A DNA stretch of 64,000 nt from Glaciecola amylolytica (GCA_003856375.1 CP034120.1:3715501-3779500); one strand, 5' to 3'; numbered from the stretch's first letter, positions 42,133-51,775 are shown. Notes: generated from the sequence alone by a model not told the origin. Made by a program: numbers and translations.

Positions 42133-43284
42133 TTAATTTTCCTTCATCCCTTGCAGGATTTTTTGTTTTTTCCGCTCGAAATAAGCTTCCAAAGTACGTT
42201 TGGAAAGGATACAAACCCCGATAATTACCGGAATGGAAACTCCGTAGTAGAACACGGTTTCCCAGAAAATTCCTGCTCCTGAAACAAAACCTTTCAGCAA
42301 TTCGATGACCTGCGACAAGATCAATAAATGGAACATATAAATGCCGTAGGAAATTTCTCCCAAATAGGAAAACAAGCGGTTCTCCAAAGTAAACAGGTTT
42401 CGATCCACTACTGAAACTCCGATGATCAGATACAGAAATAATCCATTCTGAACAAAAGGTGCAACCAGAGGATTCTCGAAAAGAAAAGTCCAAACATTCC
42501 AATGGATTGTTGCTCCGAAAAGAATGAAAATGACAATGATGGAGTAGAAAAACAGCTGCGCCGGAATACTGTAAATAAACAAGCGATTGATCTTCGCACC
42601 GTGATGAAAAACCAGATAAGCTCCCAGACCTCCGATTGCCATTGCTTCAAACTGATGAATCCGAATCAGGTAACTCAAAATTCCTGGCAAAGAAGAATAG
42701 GTGTTGATGCTGATTAAAATGAGTTTGAAAGCGATTACTCCAAGCAGCAATTTCAATACATGCTTTTTAAACCACTTAAATAACGGAGCCCAAATGAGGT
42801 AAAACACTTCTTCCACTCCAATGGACCAAAGCGGCTCCAGTAAGTTGCTTCCGAAGAAAAAGTTCACCATTCCCGGGACGAAAAAAACAAAGTAGTACCA
42901 CGTTTCGCCAAAAGTATAGGGCATTTCATACGGAATATTGAACCAGTCGATGAAATAAGGCTGGATAATCGCTCCAATGATAACCATTAAAAAGTAAAGC
43001 GGCCAAATGCGGAAAACACGTTTCAGATAGAACTGTTTCACCGAGATATCATTCTTCTTTTCGCGTTCTTTCAAAAGCAGGTAAGTAATTAAAAAACCAC
43101 TCAAAACGAAGAAGAAACTCACTGCATGCTGACCGTTTTCAAAAATTCCGAAATCTTTCAGATGCCTCAGTTCATGATCTTTTCTCAACGATTCCGCATG
43201 ATGAAGCACCACCAGAAAGGCAGCTAAAAAACGCAAGGTATTCAATCCTTTGAAATGAGAAATTGCTTTGTAGTTTTGAATCAT
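42133..43284 (-). CDS. Acyltransferase family 3 membrane protein (OafA/YrhL type)
   Basis: Transfers acyl groups, often acetyl, to envelope sugars. The 383-residue protein has about ten helices; the N-terminus GLNTLRFLAAFLVVLHHAE carries the conserved R and H of the family (about R18 and H28), followed by FFFVLSGFLITYLLLKE and SIGVEEVFYLIWAPLF. The C-terminus is basic. It lies alone between two minus-strand genes with spacers of 88 and 211 bases. The substrate is unknown; surface polysaccharide is likely. Confidence 0.9.
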   Translation of the reverse strand: MIQNYKAISHFKGLNTLRFLAAFLVVLHHAESLRKDHELRHLKDFGIFENGQHAVSFFFVLSGFLITYLLLKEREKKNDISVKQFYLKRVFRIWPLYFLMVIIGAIIQPYFIDWFNIPYEMPYTFGETWYYFVFFVPGMVNFFFGSNLLEPLWSIGVEEVFYLIWAPLFKWFKKHVLKLLLGVIAFKLILISINTYSSLPGILSYLIRIHQFEAMAIGGLGAYLVFHHGAKINRLFIYSIPAQLFFYSIIVIFILFGATIHWNVWTFLFENPLVAPFVQNGLFLYLIIGVSVVDRNLFTLENRLFSYLGEISYGIYMFHLLILSQVIELLKGFVSGAGIFWETVFYYGVSIPVIIGVCILSKRTLEAYFERKKQKILQGMKEN

Positions 43285-43495
43285 CGAATGGTAAAATTAA
43301 GCACTCCAATCGAATATTGATTAGAAACATGGAAGCGAACTGAAAATTCTTGGAAAGCTTTTTTAGATTACTTTAAAACCCTTCTATAACTACAGCCCTT
43401 ATTTTATCTTTTTTAATAATATTACCATATTGTAAAAATAGCCCTGTATTATTAAAATCCTAAATTAAACTCATCTGTGAAATTCAACCCAAAAA

Positions 43496-44746
43496 CTACT
43501 CCTCCAACTCATTATCCTTAAACGCAGACGGAATCAAATTTGGAATAATCTTCAAAACGATCGGTAAAAGCAAAGCACCGCCCGGAAGTAAAAAAATAGC
43601 CAGAGCAGGCATCGATTTCGCAATGTCCATAAATTGCGTTTTTACCTTTTCCTTTTCTTCTTTGGTCAATTCCTCCGATGCCGATTTGCGAATCAGAAAA
43701 ACCAACTCCTTGCTCTGTTTAATTTCCTGTGCCAGTTTATCCTTGTTTCTCCCCAGAATTTTGATCCAGCGTTTGGAAACACTATCCAGCATCAATTCCA
43801 TGGAATTCGAATCGTTCAGGTAAGAAACTTTCTGGTTGTTTTCCAAAAGGAACTGATCCGTACAATAAATTGCTTCGTCCAGATCCCGCTCCGAGCAGTT
43901 CATCCATTCTTTCAAGATCACCAGCGTTTCATTTCCCGATTCAGGAGAATTCTGGTTCATGTGCATCGTCAGCACGGAAAGATCCAATAAATAGCGTTTG
44001 AAGTTCCAGGAATCCACCATTTCGGCTTTCAGTTCATTCAAACTGATTCCTTCTTTGAAGCGCAATTTTGCCAATTCTTTTTCATCCGAATCCAAATCAG
44101 CAGAAAGTAAAAAGGTATTGAAAAGGTTTTTTTCATAGTCCTGAATCTGACCATCCGAGTATGCCGAAATAGAAATAATTCCGAGCGCCAGTAAAGCCAG
44201 TTTCTGATAATCCAACGTTTGCTGCTTTTTATTTTTCAGGAAATCTTCAAATAAAATCACATCCAGATAGATGAATGAATTGTTGAAATAACTCATCCAA
44301 GACTTGGTACTTGTCAGATTTTTAGGAACATCCGTGCGCTTTTCAAGGATCCGCTCAATCTTTTCGGAATTGGATTCCTTCAAGAAAAAAGTCAGAACAG
44401 AAGTCAGCGATTGCACCCGGTGTTTTTTATAGAAAACATTCAAATCGTCCAAAAACTCTTCCGGCTTCAGTTTTGTTTTCCCGAGAATATTGTAATGCGT
44501 AAATAAAAGCGATTCGAACAAAAGCACCGTCAACTGCTCGTCATGAGTCCACTTTGAAGTATCCCAACCCTTCCCAAACAGCAATTTTGACGGGTAGCCA
44601 AAAATGATTCCCGTTTGAGAAAGTGTATAATGATTGAATTCCGCCCGGGTAAGGTCTTCGGGTTTTTGGAGTTCAATAGAAAGTTCACCCGACTCTATCA
44701 GTTGTAAATACTTGGCAATCCATCCTTTCGATCCCGGAGCAATCAT
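43496..44746 (-). CDS. LETM1-related protein with TerB-like middle region
   Basis: A 416-residue protein of the Bacteroidota group annotated as LETM1-related biofilm-associated protein. The C-terminal part (about 375-405: SMPALAIFLLPGGALLLPIVLKIIPNLIPSAF) resembles the LETM1 core, a proline-rich hydrophobic segment. The middle (about 185-290, ISAYSDGQIQDYEKNLFNTFLLSADLDSDEKELAKLRF) looks like a TerB/tellurite-resistance helical domain with an acidic patch. The N-terminal third is alpha-helical. It is probably soluble or peripheral with one possible membrane stretch near the end. In mitochondria LETM1 acts in ion exchange; nothing here proves that function. Confidence 0.72.
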   Translation of the reverse strand: MIAPGSKGWIAKYLQLIESGELSIELQKPEDLTRAEFNHYTLSQTGIIFGYPSKLLFGKGWDTSKWTHDEQLTVLLFESLLFTHYNILGKTKLKPEEFLDDLNVFYKKHRVQSLTSVLTFFLKESNSEKIERILEKRTDVPKNLTSTKSWMSYFNNSFIYLDVILFEDFLKNKKQQTLDYQKLALLALGIISISAYSDGQIQDYEKNLFNTFLLSADLDSDEKELAKLRFKEGISLNELKAEMVDSWNFKRYLLDLSVLTMHMNQNSPESGNETLVILKEWMNCSERDLDEAIYCTDQFLLENNQKVSYLNDSNSMELMLDSVSKRWIKILGRNKDKLAQEIKQSKELVFLIRKSASEELTKEEKEKVKTQFMDIAKSMPALAIFLLPGGALLLPIVLKIIPNLIPSAFKDNELEE

Positions 44747-44879
44747 GCGGTAAAGTTAAGCATATTTAGATAGCTCGTACTAAAATTTTCATTCAAAGAA
44801 AGCAGTTCCATGATTTCTAACTATATTTATCCACTTATTCGATAGATTATATAGTTTATTAATTTCAAAAAGAATCCTT

Positions 44880-45515
44880 ATGGCTTTAAGACTCGGCGAC
44901 ACAGCACCAAACTTCACAGCAAAAACAAGCATCGGAGAGATTGATTTTCATGATTTTTTAGGAAACTCATGGGGAATCCTGTTTTCACATCCGGCAGATT
45001 TCACACCTGTTTGTACAACAGAATTGGGAACGACAGCAAAACTGACCAATGAATTTATTGCCCGGGACACAAAAGTATTGGCGCTTTCCGTTGACGGAGT
45101 GGAATCCCATCACGAGTGGATCAAAGACATCAACGAAACACAAAAAACAGCGGTCAATTTTCCTATCATTGCCGATGAAGACAGAAGTATTGCGGAATTG
45201 TATGACATGATTCATCCGAATGCCTCTGCTACATTGACTGTTCGTTCGCTCTTCATTATTGCTCCGGATAAAAGTGTAAAACTGATTATTACCTATCCTG
45301 CTTCTACGGGAAGAAATTTCCAGGAAATCCTGCGTGTTTTGGATTCCTTGCAATTGACAGCAAATTATAGCGTTGCAACTCCCGCAGATTGGAAGCATGG
45401 AGAAGATGTCGTAGTCGTTCCTGCAATCAAAACAGAAGATATTCCTGCAAAATTCCCGAAAGGATTTACGGAGGTAAAACCCTATTTGCGTTTAACACCT
45501 CAGCACAATATCTGA
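44880..45515 (+). CDS. 1-Cys peroxiredoxin (PRDX6 type)
   Basis: Reduces hydrogen peroxide and organic peroxides with a single catalytic cysteine. The 211-residue length and C45 in HPADFTPVCTTELG fit the PRDX6 subfamily; the conserved arginine in LTVRSLFIIAPD and the C-terminal domain (WKHGEDVVVVPAIKTEDIPAKFPKGF) are present. No resolving cysteine is seen. The stop overlaps the next ATG by one base (TGATG), coupling it to the DUF4395 membrane protein. Confidence 0.93.
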   Translation: MALRLGDTAPNFTAKTSIGEIDFHDFLGNSWGILFSHPADFTPVCTTELGTTAKLTNEFIARDTKVLALSVDGVESHHEWIKDINETQKTAVNFPIIADEDRSIAELYDMIHPNASATLTVRSLFIIAPDKSVKLIITYPASTGRNFQEILRVLDSLQLTANYSVATPADWKHGEDVVVVPAIKTEDIPAKFPKGFTEVKPYLRLTPQHNI

Positions 45516-45973
45516 TGAAAGAAGTAATTGGCGCAAGTTGCCCAATCAATGAAAAGCAAGTCAATGAAATTGTCATTCGTATGATTGCCATGGAGGTTGT
45601 TTTTATCGGACTTGTCGCTTTGTATTTTCAGAATCCGTACATCGCAGGATTGTTATTTGCTGATTTCGGATTGCGGGCTTTTGGCATGAATCAGTGGTCT
45701 CCCTTGAAGTATGCCGCTCAGAAAACAGTCACTCATTTTCAGCTGGGATACAAAGCAACGAATGAAGCTCCGAAGAAATTCGCGGCAACAATGGGCTTTT
45801 TCGTAGTTGGTGTCTTTACGGGCTTGCTGTTTTTCCAATTTTTCGTTTCAGCAAGTCTCGTTGGAGGAATCCTGCTTCTATTTGCCAGTTTAGAGGCAGG
45901 ATTTGGTCTTTGCGTAGGTTGCATCATCTACCAAAAGTTAAGTATCTGGGGATTAATCAAAGTTTCTCCATGA
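45515..45973 (+). CDS. DUF4395 membrane protein coupled to the peroxiredoxin
   Basis: A 152-residue protein with four hydrophobic segments (about 22-42, 45-65, 90-112, 115-145). It has CPINEKQVNEIVIR at the start and GFGLCVGCIIY near the end, the conserved cysteines of DUF4395. This family is often found beside thiol-disulphide or sulphur-transfer proteins. The frame extends 42 codons upstream inside the peroxiredoxin gene, but the ATG at 45515 directly at the TGATG overlap is the obvious start. Function unknown; the pairing suggests redox. Confidence 0.82.
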   Translation: MKEVIGASCPINEKQVNEIVIRMIAMEVVFIGLVALYFQNPYIAGLLFADFGLRAFGMNQWSPLKYAAQKTVTHFQLGYKATNEAPKKFAATMGFFVVGVFTGLLFFQFFVSASLVGGILLLFASLEAGFGLCVGCIIYQKLSIWGLIKVSP

Positions 45974-46042
45974 GAAACGCGATATATTGAGACATCTGTT
46001 ATTACTTGCATCCAGTTTTCAAAATACAATCGTGTTATATTT

Positions 46043-46127
46043 TACCACAAATGCGTAAATATTTGAGGTGTTTACAAGGCTCAAAAGCGAGTGCAGTAGC
46101 CGAGCTGAAATTTGTACATTTGTGGTA
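46043..46127. repeat. Imperfect inverted repeat in a 218-base spacer
   Basis: TACCACAAATG (46043-46053) and CATTTGTGGTA (46117-46127) are exact 11-base complements, and the flanks pair partially. No gene is seen in the spacer between the DUF4395 gene and the following lipoprotein gene, which converge. Confidence 0.4.
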
Positions 46128-46191
46128 GAAAATTAAGTCTGGGTGTCAATTATTATTAATTCCCAATACATCGCGTCCTTTTTCTTTTTGT

Positions 46192-46710
46192 CTAACTTCC
46201 TCCTCCAGGGCCTCCACCCGTACATTTGCGGTAAGTAATATCGTATCTCATGATATTGGTTAAGAGCATTCCGACAGAAACCACTTGTATTCTGAAATTG
46301 TGAATACTCGCCAAAGTATATCCGGACGGAGTCATAAAAACGGCTTCACTAACTGCCTGATTCCAGATAACATTCTGATCTGCAATTAATATCGGATCCC
46401 AATCGGAAAGATACATCGGATTGGAATTACCCGTTTCATGAACAACGATGTTGTTAATGTGAGTAACGACCTGAGTTCCCGTACAACTGGATGTGTTACA
46501 AAGACCTACCTCGTTCAGATCTGCCGCAGCTTCAGTACATCCGTATACATCACGCCAGGGTGAGCAATGCAGTGTTTTGGTCGTAACTTCTGAATGTTTG
46601 TCCTTTTTGATTTTAGCCGGATTTGGCCTTACTTGTTCTTTGTTGCAGCCTAAAACAATTAGTAAAATTGCCGCTGCGACTGTACCAGTCAGTCTAATAG
46701 GTGTTTTCAT
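46192..46710 (-). CDS. Lipoprotein of unknown function
   Basis: A 172-residue protein from the ATG at 46710 (MKTPIRLTGTVAAAILLIVLGC), a lipoprotein signal peptide with Cys22. Upstream in-frame codons do not look like a signal peptide. Five cysteines follow (LHCSPW, YGCTEA, LCNTSSC, RKC) and the tail is CTGGGPGGGS. No family recognised. It may be secreted or surface-exposed; it is followed by convergent genes and preceded by the infB terminator. Confidence 0.62.
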   Translation of the reverse strand: MKTPIRLTGTVAAAILLIVLGCNKEQVRPNPAKIKKDKHSEVTTKTLHCSPWRDVYGCTEAAADLNEVGLCNTSSCTGTQVVTHINNIVVHETGNSNPMYLSDWDPILIADQNVIWNQAVSEAVFMTPSGYTLASIHNFRIQVVSVGMLLTNIMRYDITYRKCTGGGPGGGS

Positions 46711-46754
46711 AAAAAATAAATAATGGTTAAAGCTCCAATTTATCATTTTTTCCT

Positions 46755-46793
46755 GAAAACAAAAAAGCCATCCGTTAATCAACGAATGGCTTT
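46755..46793 (-). terminator. Intrinsic terminator of the rimP-nusA-infB operon
   Basis: AAAGCCAT-C-CGTT and AACG-A-ATGGCTTT form a 12-pair stem with one mismatch and an AATC loop (46764-46793). On the minus strand it is followed by TTTTTTGTTTTC. It lies 22 bases after the infB stop. Confidence 0.88.
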
Positions 46794-46815
46794 CTGATAT
46801 TTTTAAGCGCTATAC

Positions 46816-49686
46816 TTAAGCTAATTTTCTGGCAACTTCTACTTCTTCGTAAGCTTCAACCAGGTCACCGATCTTAATGTCGTTGAATTTATCAATGTTC
46901 AAACCACACTCGTAATTGTTTTTCACTTCTCTTACGTCGTCTTTGAAACGTTTCAATGATCCAAGAACTCCTGTGTGAATAACAATTCCATCGCGGATAA
47001 CACGGATTTTAGATGAACGCTTGATGATTCCGTCAGTTACATAACATCCTGCAATCGTACCAACTTTTGTAATGTCAAACGTTTCACGAATTTCAGCCGT
47101 ACCGATAACTTTCTCTTCGATATCCGGAGATAACATTCCTTCCATCGCAGCTTTCAATTCTTCGATCGCTTTGTAGATTACAGAGTACAAACGAATATCG
47201 ATTTGCTCTTGTTCTGCCAATTTACGTGCAGCAACAGATGGTCTTACCTGGAATCCGATCACGATCGCATCTGATGCAGAAGCTAAGTTTACATCGGCTT
47301 CCGTAATGGCACCAACTCCTTTATGAACGATATTCACTTGAATTTCTTCCGTTGAAAGTCTCAATAAGGAATCCGATAACGCTTCGATAGATCCATCCAC
47401 GTCACCTTTAACGATCAGGTTCAATTCCTTGAAATCTCCGATTGCCAAACGACGACCGATTTCATCCAAAGTAATGTGTTTGTTCGTACGAAGACCTTGC
47501 TCACGGTACAACTGCTCACGTTTCGTAGCAATTGATTTCGCTTCGCGTTCGTCATCCATAATGTGGAAAGTATCTCCCGCAGATGGCGCACCGTTGATCC
47601 CTAAAACGGATACCGGTTGTGACGGACCTGCTTCTTTCAAAGCTACACCGTGCTCATCGTGCATTGCACGAACACGTCCGTAGTTACGTCCTACCAATAC
47701 GACATCACCGATCTTCATTGTTCCGGCATGTACCAACATGTTTGTAACGTATCCTTTTCCTTTATCCAAAGACGATTCGATTACCGTTCCAACTGCATTT
47801 TTATTTGGATTTGCGCGTAGATTTAAAATCTCTGCCTCCAATAATACTTTGTCTAACAAAGCATCAATATTCAAGTTCTGCTTAGCAGAAATTTCCTGAC
47901 ACTGGTATTTTCCACCCCACTCTTCTACCAAGATATTCATAGCAGAAAGCTGTTCGCGGATTTTATCCGGGTTTGCTCCGGGCTTATCAATTTTGTTGAT
48001 CGCGAATACCATTGGAACTCCTGCAGCCTGAGCATGCGAGATTGCTTCTTTTGTTTGAGGCATCACGTCGTCATCTGCCGCTACAATGATAATTGCAACG
48101 TCTGTTACCTGAGCACCACGAGCACGCATCGCTGTAAAGGCTTCGTGACCCGGTGTATCCAGGAAAGTCATCTTACGACCATCTTTCAAAGTAACTGAGT
48201 ATGCACCGATATGCTGTGTAATTCCTCCGGCTTCACCAGCGGTTACGTTTGCATTACGGATTTTATCCAATAGGGAAGTTTTACCGTGGTCAACGTGTCC
48301 CATCACCGTAATGATTGGCGGACGATCGATCAGGTCTTCTTCTTTATCTTCTACTTCCGGAATTGCTTCCTGAACATCAGCAGAAACGAATTCTGTTTCG
48401 AATCCGAACTCTTCAGCTACGATTTGAATCGTTTCAGCATCCAAACGCTGGTTGATCGAAGCAAAGATTCCCAATGACATACAAGCCGAAATAACCTGAG
48501 TTGGAGACACGCTCATCATCGATGCCAATTCTGACACGGTAACGAACTCTGTCAACTTCAAGATTTTTTCTTGTAATTCTGCTTCTAATTGTTCGATTTC
48601 ACGACGTTGCGCACGATCATCTCGTTTTGCACGACGATTCTTGGATGCTTTGGATTTACCTCCCTGAGAAGATAAACGAGCCAATGTATCTTTAATTTCT
48701 TTTTGGATATCCTGTTCAGAAACTGCTGGTTTGTCAACCGGCCCTCCTTTTCGGAAGTTGTTTCCTCCACCACGGTTGAAGTTTCCTCCACCAGGGCGAT
48801 TTCCGCCTTGGCCTGGTCCACCACCCGGACGGTTTCCACCTTGTCCTCCCTGACCTCCTCCTTGCGGATTCGTTCCCGGAGTTTTGGCTACGTCAACTTT
48901 CTTAATGCGTTTGCGTTTCTTGCGGTCATCGCCAGGGCGGGAAGATCCCACTGATTTTGGTTTTTCAACCGGCAATTCAATTTTACCAAGAACCGTAGGC
49001 CCGGATAATTTTGTACGCTCTACGCGAATCGTTTCTATTTCTTTCGGAGCATCAGGAGCCGGAGTTGGCGTCTCTTTTGCTTTTACTTCTTCTTTTTCGG
49101 GAACAACCGGCGCAACAGGAGATTTTGGATACTCGCTCTTGTCGATTGGTCCATCTTCTTTTTTACGCTTGTCAGGGCGGGTTTTTGTGTTCAACTTGTC
49201 TAAGTCGATTCTTCCGATCACCTGAATTCCTCCAGCTTCATTGTTGGTCGGAGCCGCAGGCTCTTCCACCACTTTAGGAGCTTCTTCAACTGGTTTCTCA
49301 ACAACAGGTTCCGGAGTAGCTTCAACTTTCTCTTCAACCTTTGGAGTTTCAACTTTTGGAGTAACAACAGGGGCAGTTTTTACTTGTTCCAATACTTTGC
49401 TGTCAAAGTCGTCTTCCTCGTCCTGAGCTTTCGGTTCGTCTTTGATATCACGCAAGGTAATGGTTTCACGCTTTTCTCTTTTAACCGCCGTCATTTTGGA
49501 TTGCTCCTTTAAATTCTGATCCGCGGCAAATTGAGTTCGCAACATGTCATACTGCTCCGGATCCAACTTCGTATTTGGATTGGAGTCAATAGCTTGTCCC
49601 TTCGACGCCAAAAAATCGACGATCGTAGAGACTCCTACATTCAACTCTCCTGCTGCTTTTCCTAAACGCTGTGTTTTACCAGACAT
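46816..49686 (-). CDS. infB: Translation initiation factor IF-2
   Basis: GTPase that brings initiator tRNA to the ribosome. The 956-residue protein has an N-terminal IF2_N-like helix (residues 1-30), a long low-complexity linker with Lys/Glu/Pro/Val-rich and Gly/Asn/Arg-rich segments (about 85-330), a second IF2_N (about 385-430), and the G domain from about 455 with [18 protein letters not shown] and NKIDKPG, then domains II-IV. The RGG-like Gly-rich stretch lies around 270-310. Last gene of rimP-nusA-infB. Confidence 0.97.
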   Translation of the reverse strand: MSGKTQRLGKAAGELNVGVSTIVDFLASKGQAIDSNPNTKLDPEQYDMLRTQFAADQNLKEQSKMTAVKREKRETITLRDIKDEPKAQDEEDDFDSKVLEQVKTAPVVTPKVETPKVEEKVEATPEPVVEKPVEEAPKVVEEPAAPTNNEAGGIQVIGRIDLDKLNTKTRPDKRKKEDGPIDKSEYPKSPVAPVVPEKEEVKAKETPTPAPDAPKEIETIRVERTKLSGPTVLGKIELPVEKPKSVGSSRPGDDRKKRKRIKKVDVAKTPGTNPQGGGQGGQGGNRPGGGPGQGGNRPGGGNFNRGGGNNFRKGGPVDKPAVSEQDIQKEIKDTLARLSSQGGKSKASKNRRAKRDDRAQRREIEQLEAELQEKILKLTEFVTVSELASMMSVSPTQVISACMSLGIFASINQRLDAETIQIVAEEFGFETEFVSADVQEAIPEVEDKEEDLIDRPPIITVMGHVDHGKTSLLDKIRNANVTAGEAGGITQHIGAYSVTLKDGRKMTFLDTPGHEAFTAMRARGAQVTDVAIIIVAADDDVMPQTKEAISHAQAAGVPMVFAINKIDKPGANPDKIREQLSAMNILVEEWGGKYQCQEISAKQNLNIDALLDKVLLEAEILNLRANPNKNAVGTVIESSLDKGKGYVTNMLVHAGTMKIGDVVLVGRNYGRVRAMHDEHGVALKEAGPSQPVSVLGINGAPSAGDTFHIMDDEREAKSIATKREQLYREQGLRTNKHITLDEIGRRLAIGDFKELNLIVKGDVDGSIEALSDSLLRLSTEEIQVNIVHKGVGAITEADVNLASASDAIVIGFQVRPSVAARKLAEQEQIDIRLYSVIYKAIEELKAAMEGMLSPDIEEKVIGTAEIRETFDITKVGTIAGCYVTDGIIKRSSKIRVIRDGIVIHTGVLGSLKRFKDDVREVKNNYECGLNIDKFNDIKIGDLVEAYEEVEVARKLA

Positions 49687-49789
49687 ATATTATTTGCTTC
49701 TTTTTAATTAATGTTCAAACCAATTGCTATCGGGATGAACCTTTTTCGCTGTGTAAAGATAGTTAGTGTTAGCCAGATTTAGGTGAAAA

Positions 49790-49816
49790 TCGGTCAGGTA
49801 TTTTTCTCCTGACCGA
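49790..49816 (-). promoter_or_regulatory. Hairpin in the nusA-infB spacer
   Basis: TCGGTCAGG and CCTGACCGA form a perfect 9-pair stem around a 9-base T-rich loop, about 105 bases before infB. On the minus strand GATTTTC follows, too short a T-run for a firm terminator. It could modulate infB relative to nusA or be a processing site. A 15-codon frame (49826-49873) lies just upstream of it. Confidence 0.4.
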
Positions 49817-49878
49817 AATCTCGACCTACTTCTTTATCGAAAACCGATACTTTTTATCATTCATTTTTTGCATTTTAC

Positions 49879-49903
49879 CTTTGTGAAACTGCGCTAACGC
49901 TTG
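49879..49903 (-). repeat. Third copy of the CAAGCGTTAGCGC dispersed repeat
   Basis: Read on the minus strand, this matches 1043-1067 at 22 of 25 bases and lies 27 bases after the nusA stop. Flanking bases (TTGCCTTTGAT versus ATGCTTTTGAT) are also similar to the copy in the SCO spacer. Confidence 0.5.
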
Positions 49904-49930
49904 CTGCGAAATCAAAGGCAATGCTTTTTC

Positions 49931-51166
49931 TTATTCAAATTCCGAGCGAAGGATACGCAATACTTCCTGTACTGTTTCTTCTTCTAAATCTGTACGTTGA
50001 ACCAAATCTTCCACTGTTAATTCCAATACAGATTTTGCTGTATCACAACCAACTGCTTTCAATTCATCCAAAATCCAGCTGTCGATTTCATCTGCGAATT
50101 CTTCTAAGTCAACATCTTCGTTGTCAGATTCTCCGTCGCGGAATACATCAATTTCGTATCCTGATAATCTTCCTGCCAAACGGATATTGTATCCTCCTTT
50201 TCCAATTGCCAATGAAACCTGATCCGGCTTTAAGAATACGCTTGCACGCTTCTCTTCCTCGTCGATTTCAATATTGGTGATTTTTGCAGGCGATAACGCA
50301 CGTTGAATAAACAATTTCGGGTTATTCGTGAAATTGATTACATCGATGTTCTCATTGCGAAGCTCACGAACGATTCCGTGGATACGGGAACCTTTCATTC
50401 CGACACAAGCACCAACCGGATCAATACGATCATCGTATGATTCAACTGCTACTTTTGCTCTTTCTCCCGGTTCACGTACAATACGCTTAATGGTGATCAA
50501 TCCGTCGAATACTTCAGGAACTTCCAATTCGAATAAACGCTCCAGGAATTCCGGTGCGATACGCGAAAGGATAATAACCGGTGAACTGTTACGCATGTCC
50601 ACTTTCGATACAACGGCACGGATAGATTCTCCTTTTTTGAAGTAATCAGAAGGAATCTGCTCTGATTTAGGAAGAATCAACTCATTGTTTTCATCATCCA
50701 ATACCATGATTTCTTTCTTCCAAACCTGATAAACCTCACCAGTGATAATTTCACCGATACGCTCTTTGTATTTCTTGTACAAGTGGTCTTTCTCCAATTC
50801 CAGGATACGGGAAATCAAATTCTGACGAAGTGACAAGATGTTTCTGCGACCGAAGTCATTGAAACGGAATTCTTCCGACACTTCCTCACCGATTTCAAAA
50901 TCAGGCTCGATTTTAATTGCATCTGAATAAGCGATCTCAGTATTCTGATCTTCTACCTCACCGTCAGCAACGATTTCTTTGTTCACGAAAATCTGAACGT
51001 CTCCTTTATCGATGTTTACAATCACATCGATGTGCTCATCTGTGTTGAATTTTTTCTTCAACATCGCACGAAATACGTCTTCCAATACGTGTTGCATCGT
51101 TTGTTTATCGATGCTTTTGAGTTCTTTGAACTCGGAAAACGATTCTACTAGTTCCAAGCTGTTCAT
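49931..51166 (-). CDS. nusA: Transcription termination/antitermination factor NusA
   Basis: Binds RNA polymerase and controls pausing, termination and antitermination. The 411-residue protein has an N-terminal polymerase-binding domain (about 1-125), an S1 domain (about 135-200, ITGEVYQVWKKEIMVLD), two KH domains (about 205-345; GACVGMKGSRIHGIVREL, LAIGKGGYNIRLAGRLSGYEIDV) and a short acidic helical C-terminus (EEETVQEVLRILRSEFE). Length is typical for Bacteroidota. Its start follows rimP by 6 bases. Confidence 0.97.
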   Translation of the reverse strand: MNSLELVESFSEFKELKSIDKQTMQHVLEDVFRAMLKKKFNTDEHIDVIVNIDKGDVQIFVNKEIVADGEVEDQNTEIAYSDAIKIEPDFEIGEEVSEEFRFNDFGRRNILSLRQNLISRILELEKDHLYKKYKERIGEIITGEVYQVWKKEIMVLDDENNELILPKSEQIPSDYFKKGESIRAVVSKVDMRNSSPVIILSRIAPEFLERLFELEVPEVFDGLITIKRIVREPGERAKVAVESYDDRIDPVGACVGMKGSRIHGIVRELRNENIDVINFTNNPKLFIQRALSPAKITNIEIDEEEKRASVFLKPDQVSLAIGKGGYNIRLAGRLSGYEIDVFRDGESDNEDVDLEEFADEIDSWILDELKAVGCDTAKSVLELTVEDLVQRTDLEEETVQEVLRILRSEFE

Positions 51167-51172
51167 AGCTTC

Positions 51173-51649
51173 TTATTTAAATGAAATAACAATTTTTGCT
51201 TCGTTTATATCTGAAAAGGCAATCTTGTTTTCGATTACCACCAGTTCCTTTTTCTTTTTGCCTTCGACAGCTTGTTTTTCTTCGCGTTTCAAGACAACTC
51301 CGGTTTCATCAACAGCAATCAGTGTTCCTGTTGCTTTTTCCTTTGACTTCAGTTTCACGTCTAAATCACGACCAATATTTTTCACATATTGCGCATGAAC
51401 ACGTAACGGCTTGTCCAAACCTGCGGAAGAAACATGCAATTCGAAATCCGCATCTTCGCGATCCAGGTTGTGTTCGATGTTTCTTGAAACTGACATGCAG
51501 TCTTCAATCGACACATTTCCTTCTGTTTTATCCAACTCCAAGCGGATCACGTTAGAAGCACTGATCGTCAGTTCCACAATAAACAAACGTTCATCGCGGT
51601 CTTTGATTCGTTCTTCTGCCAGTTCTTTTACTTTTTGTTTTGAAATCAT
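51173..51649 (-). CDS. rimP: Ribosome maturation factor RimP
   Basis: Assists 30S subunit assembly. The 158-residue protein has the family pattern DCMSVSRNIEHNLD and FELHVSSAGLDKPLR, then a Sm-like C-terminal domain rich in Lys/Glu. It is the first gene of rimP-nusA-infB. A terminator-like hairpin ends only 12 bases... before its ATG, between the predicted promoter and the coding region. Confidence 0.95.
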   Translation of the reverse strand: MISKQKVKELAEERIKDRDERLFIVELTISASNVIRLELDKTEGNVSIEDCMSVSRNIEHNLDREDADFELHVSSAGLDKPLRVHAQYVKNIGRDLDVKLKSKEKATGTLIAVDETGVVLKREEKQAVEGKKKKELVVIENKIAFSDINEAKIVISFK

Positions 51650-51656
51650 ATGAGAT

Positions 51657-51681
51657 AAAAAGAGGGGACTTGCGTCCCCTC
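51657..51681 (-). terminator. Terminator-like hairpin in the rimP leader, possible attenuator
   Basis: On the minus strand GAGGGGAC-GCAA-GTCCCCTC forms a perfect 8-pair stem with a GNRA-type tetraloop, followed by TTTTT. It ends 7 bases before the rimP ATG and lies downstream of the best promoter of the window. It could terminate readthrough from the lipoprotein genes upstream, act as an attenuator of rimP-nusA-infB, or both. Confidence 0.8.
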
Positions 51682-51709
51682 ATTTGTGTTGTTAACCTTA
51701 AATGTGATG

Positions 51710-51739
51710 CAAATATACGCAAACTTTATTGAAAACCAA
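51710..51739 (-). promoter_or_regulatory. Promoter of the rimP-nusA-infB operon
   Basis: On the minus strand TTG (51739-51737), exactly 19 bases, then TATATTTGC (from 51717). This is a full match to the Bacteroidota -33/-7 pattern. The predicted start is near 51704, giving a leader of about 55 bases that contains the hairpin at 51662-51681. Confidence 0.75.
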
Positions 51740-51775
51740 AAATTAAGCGCTGTTAATTTGTTGTAAGCTAAATAT

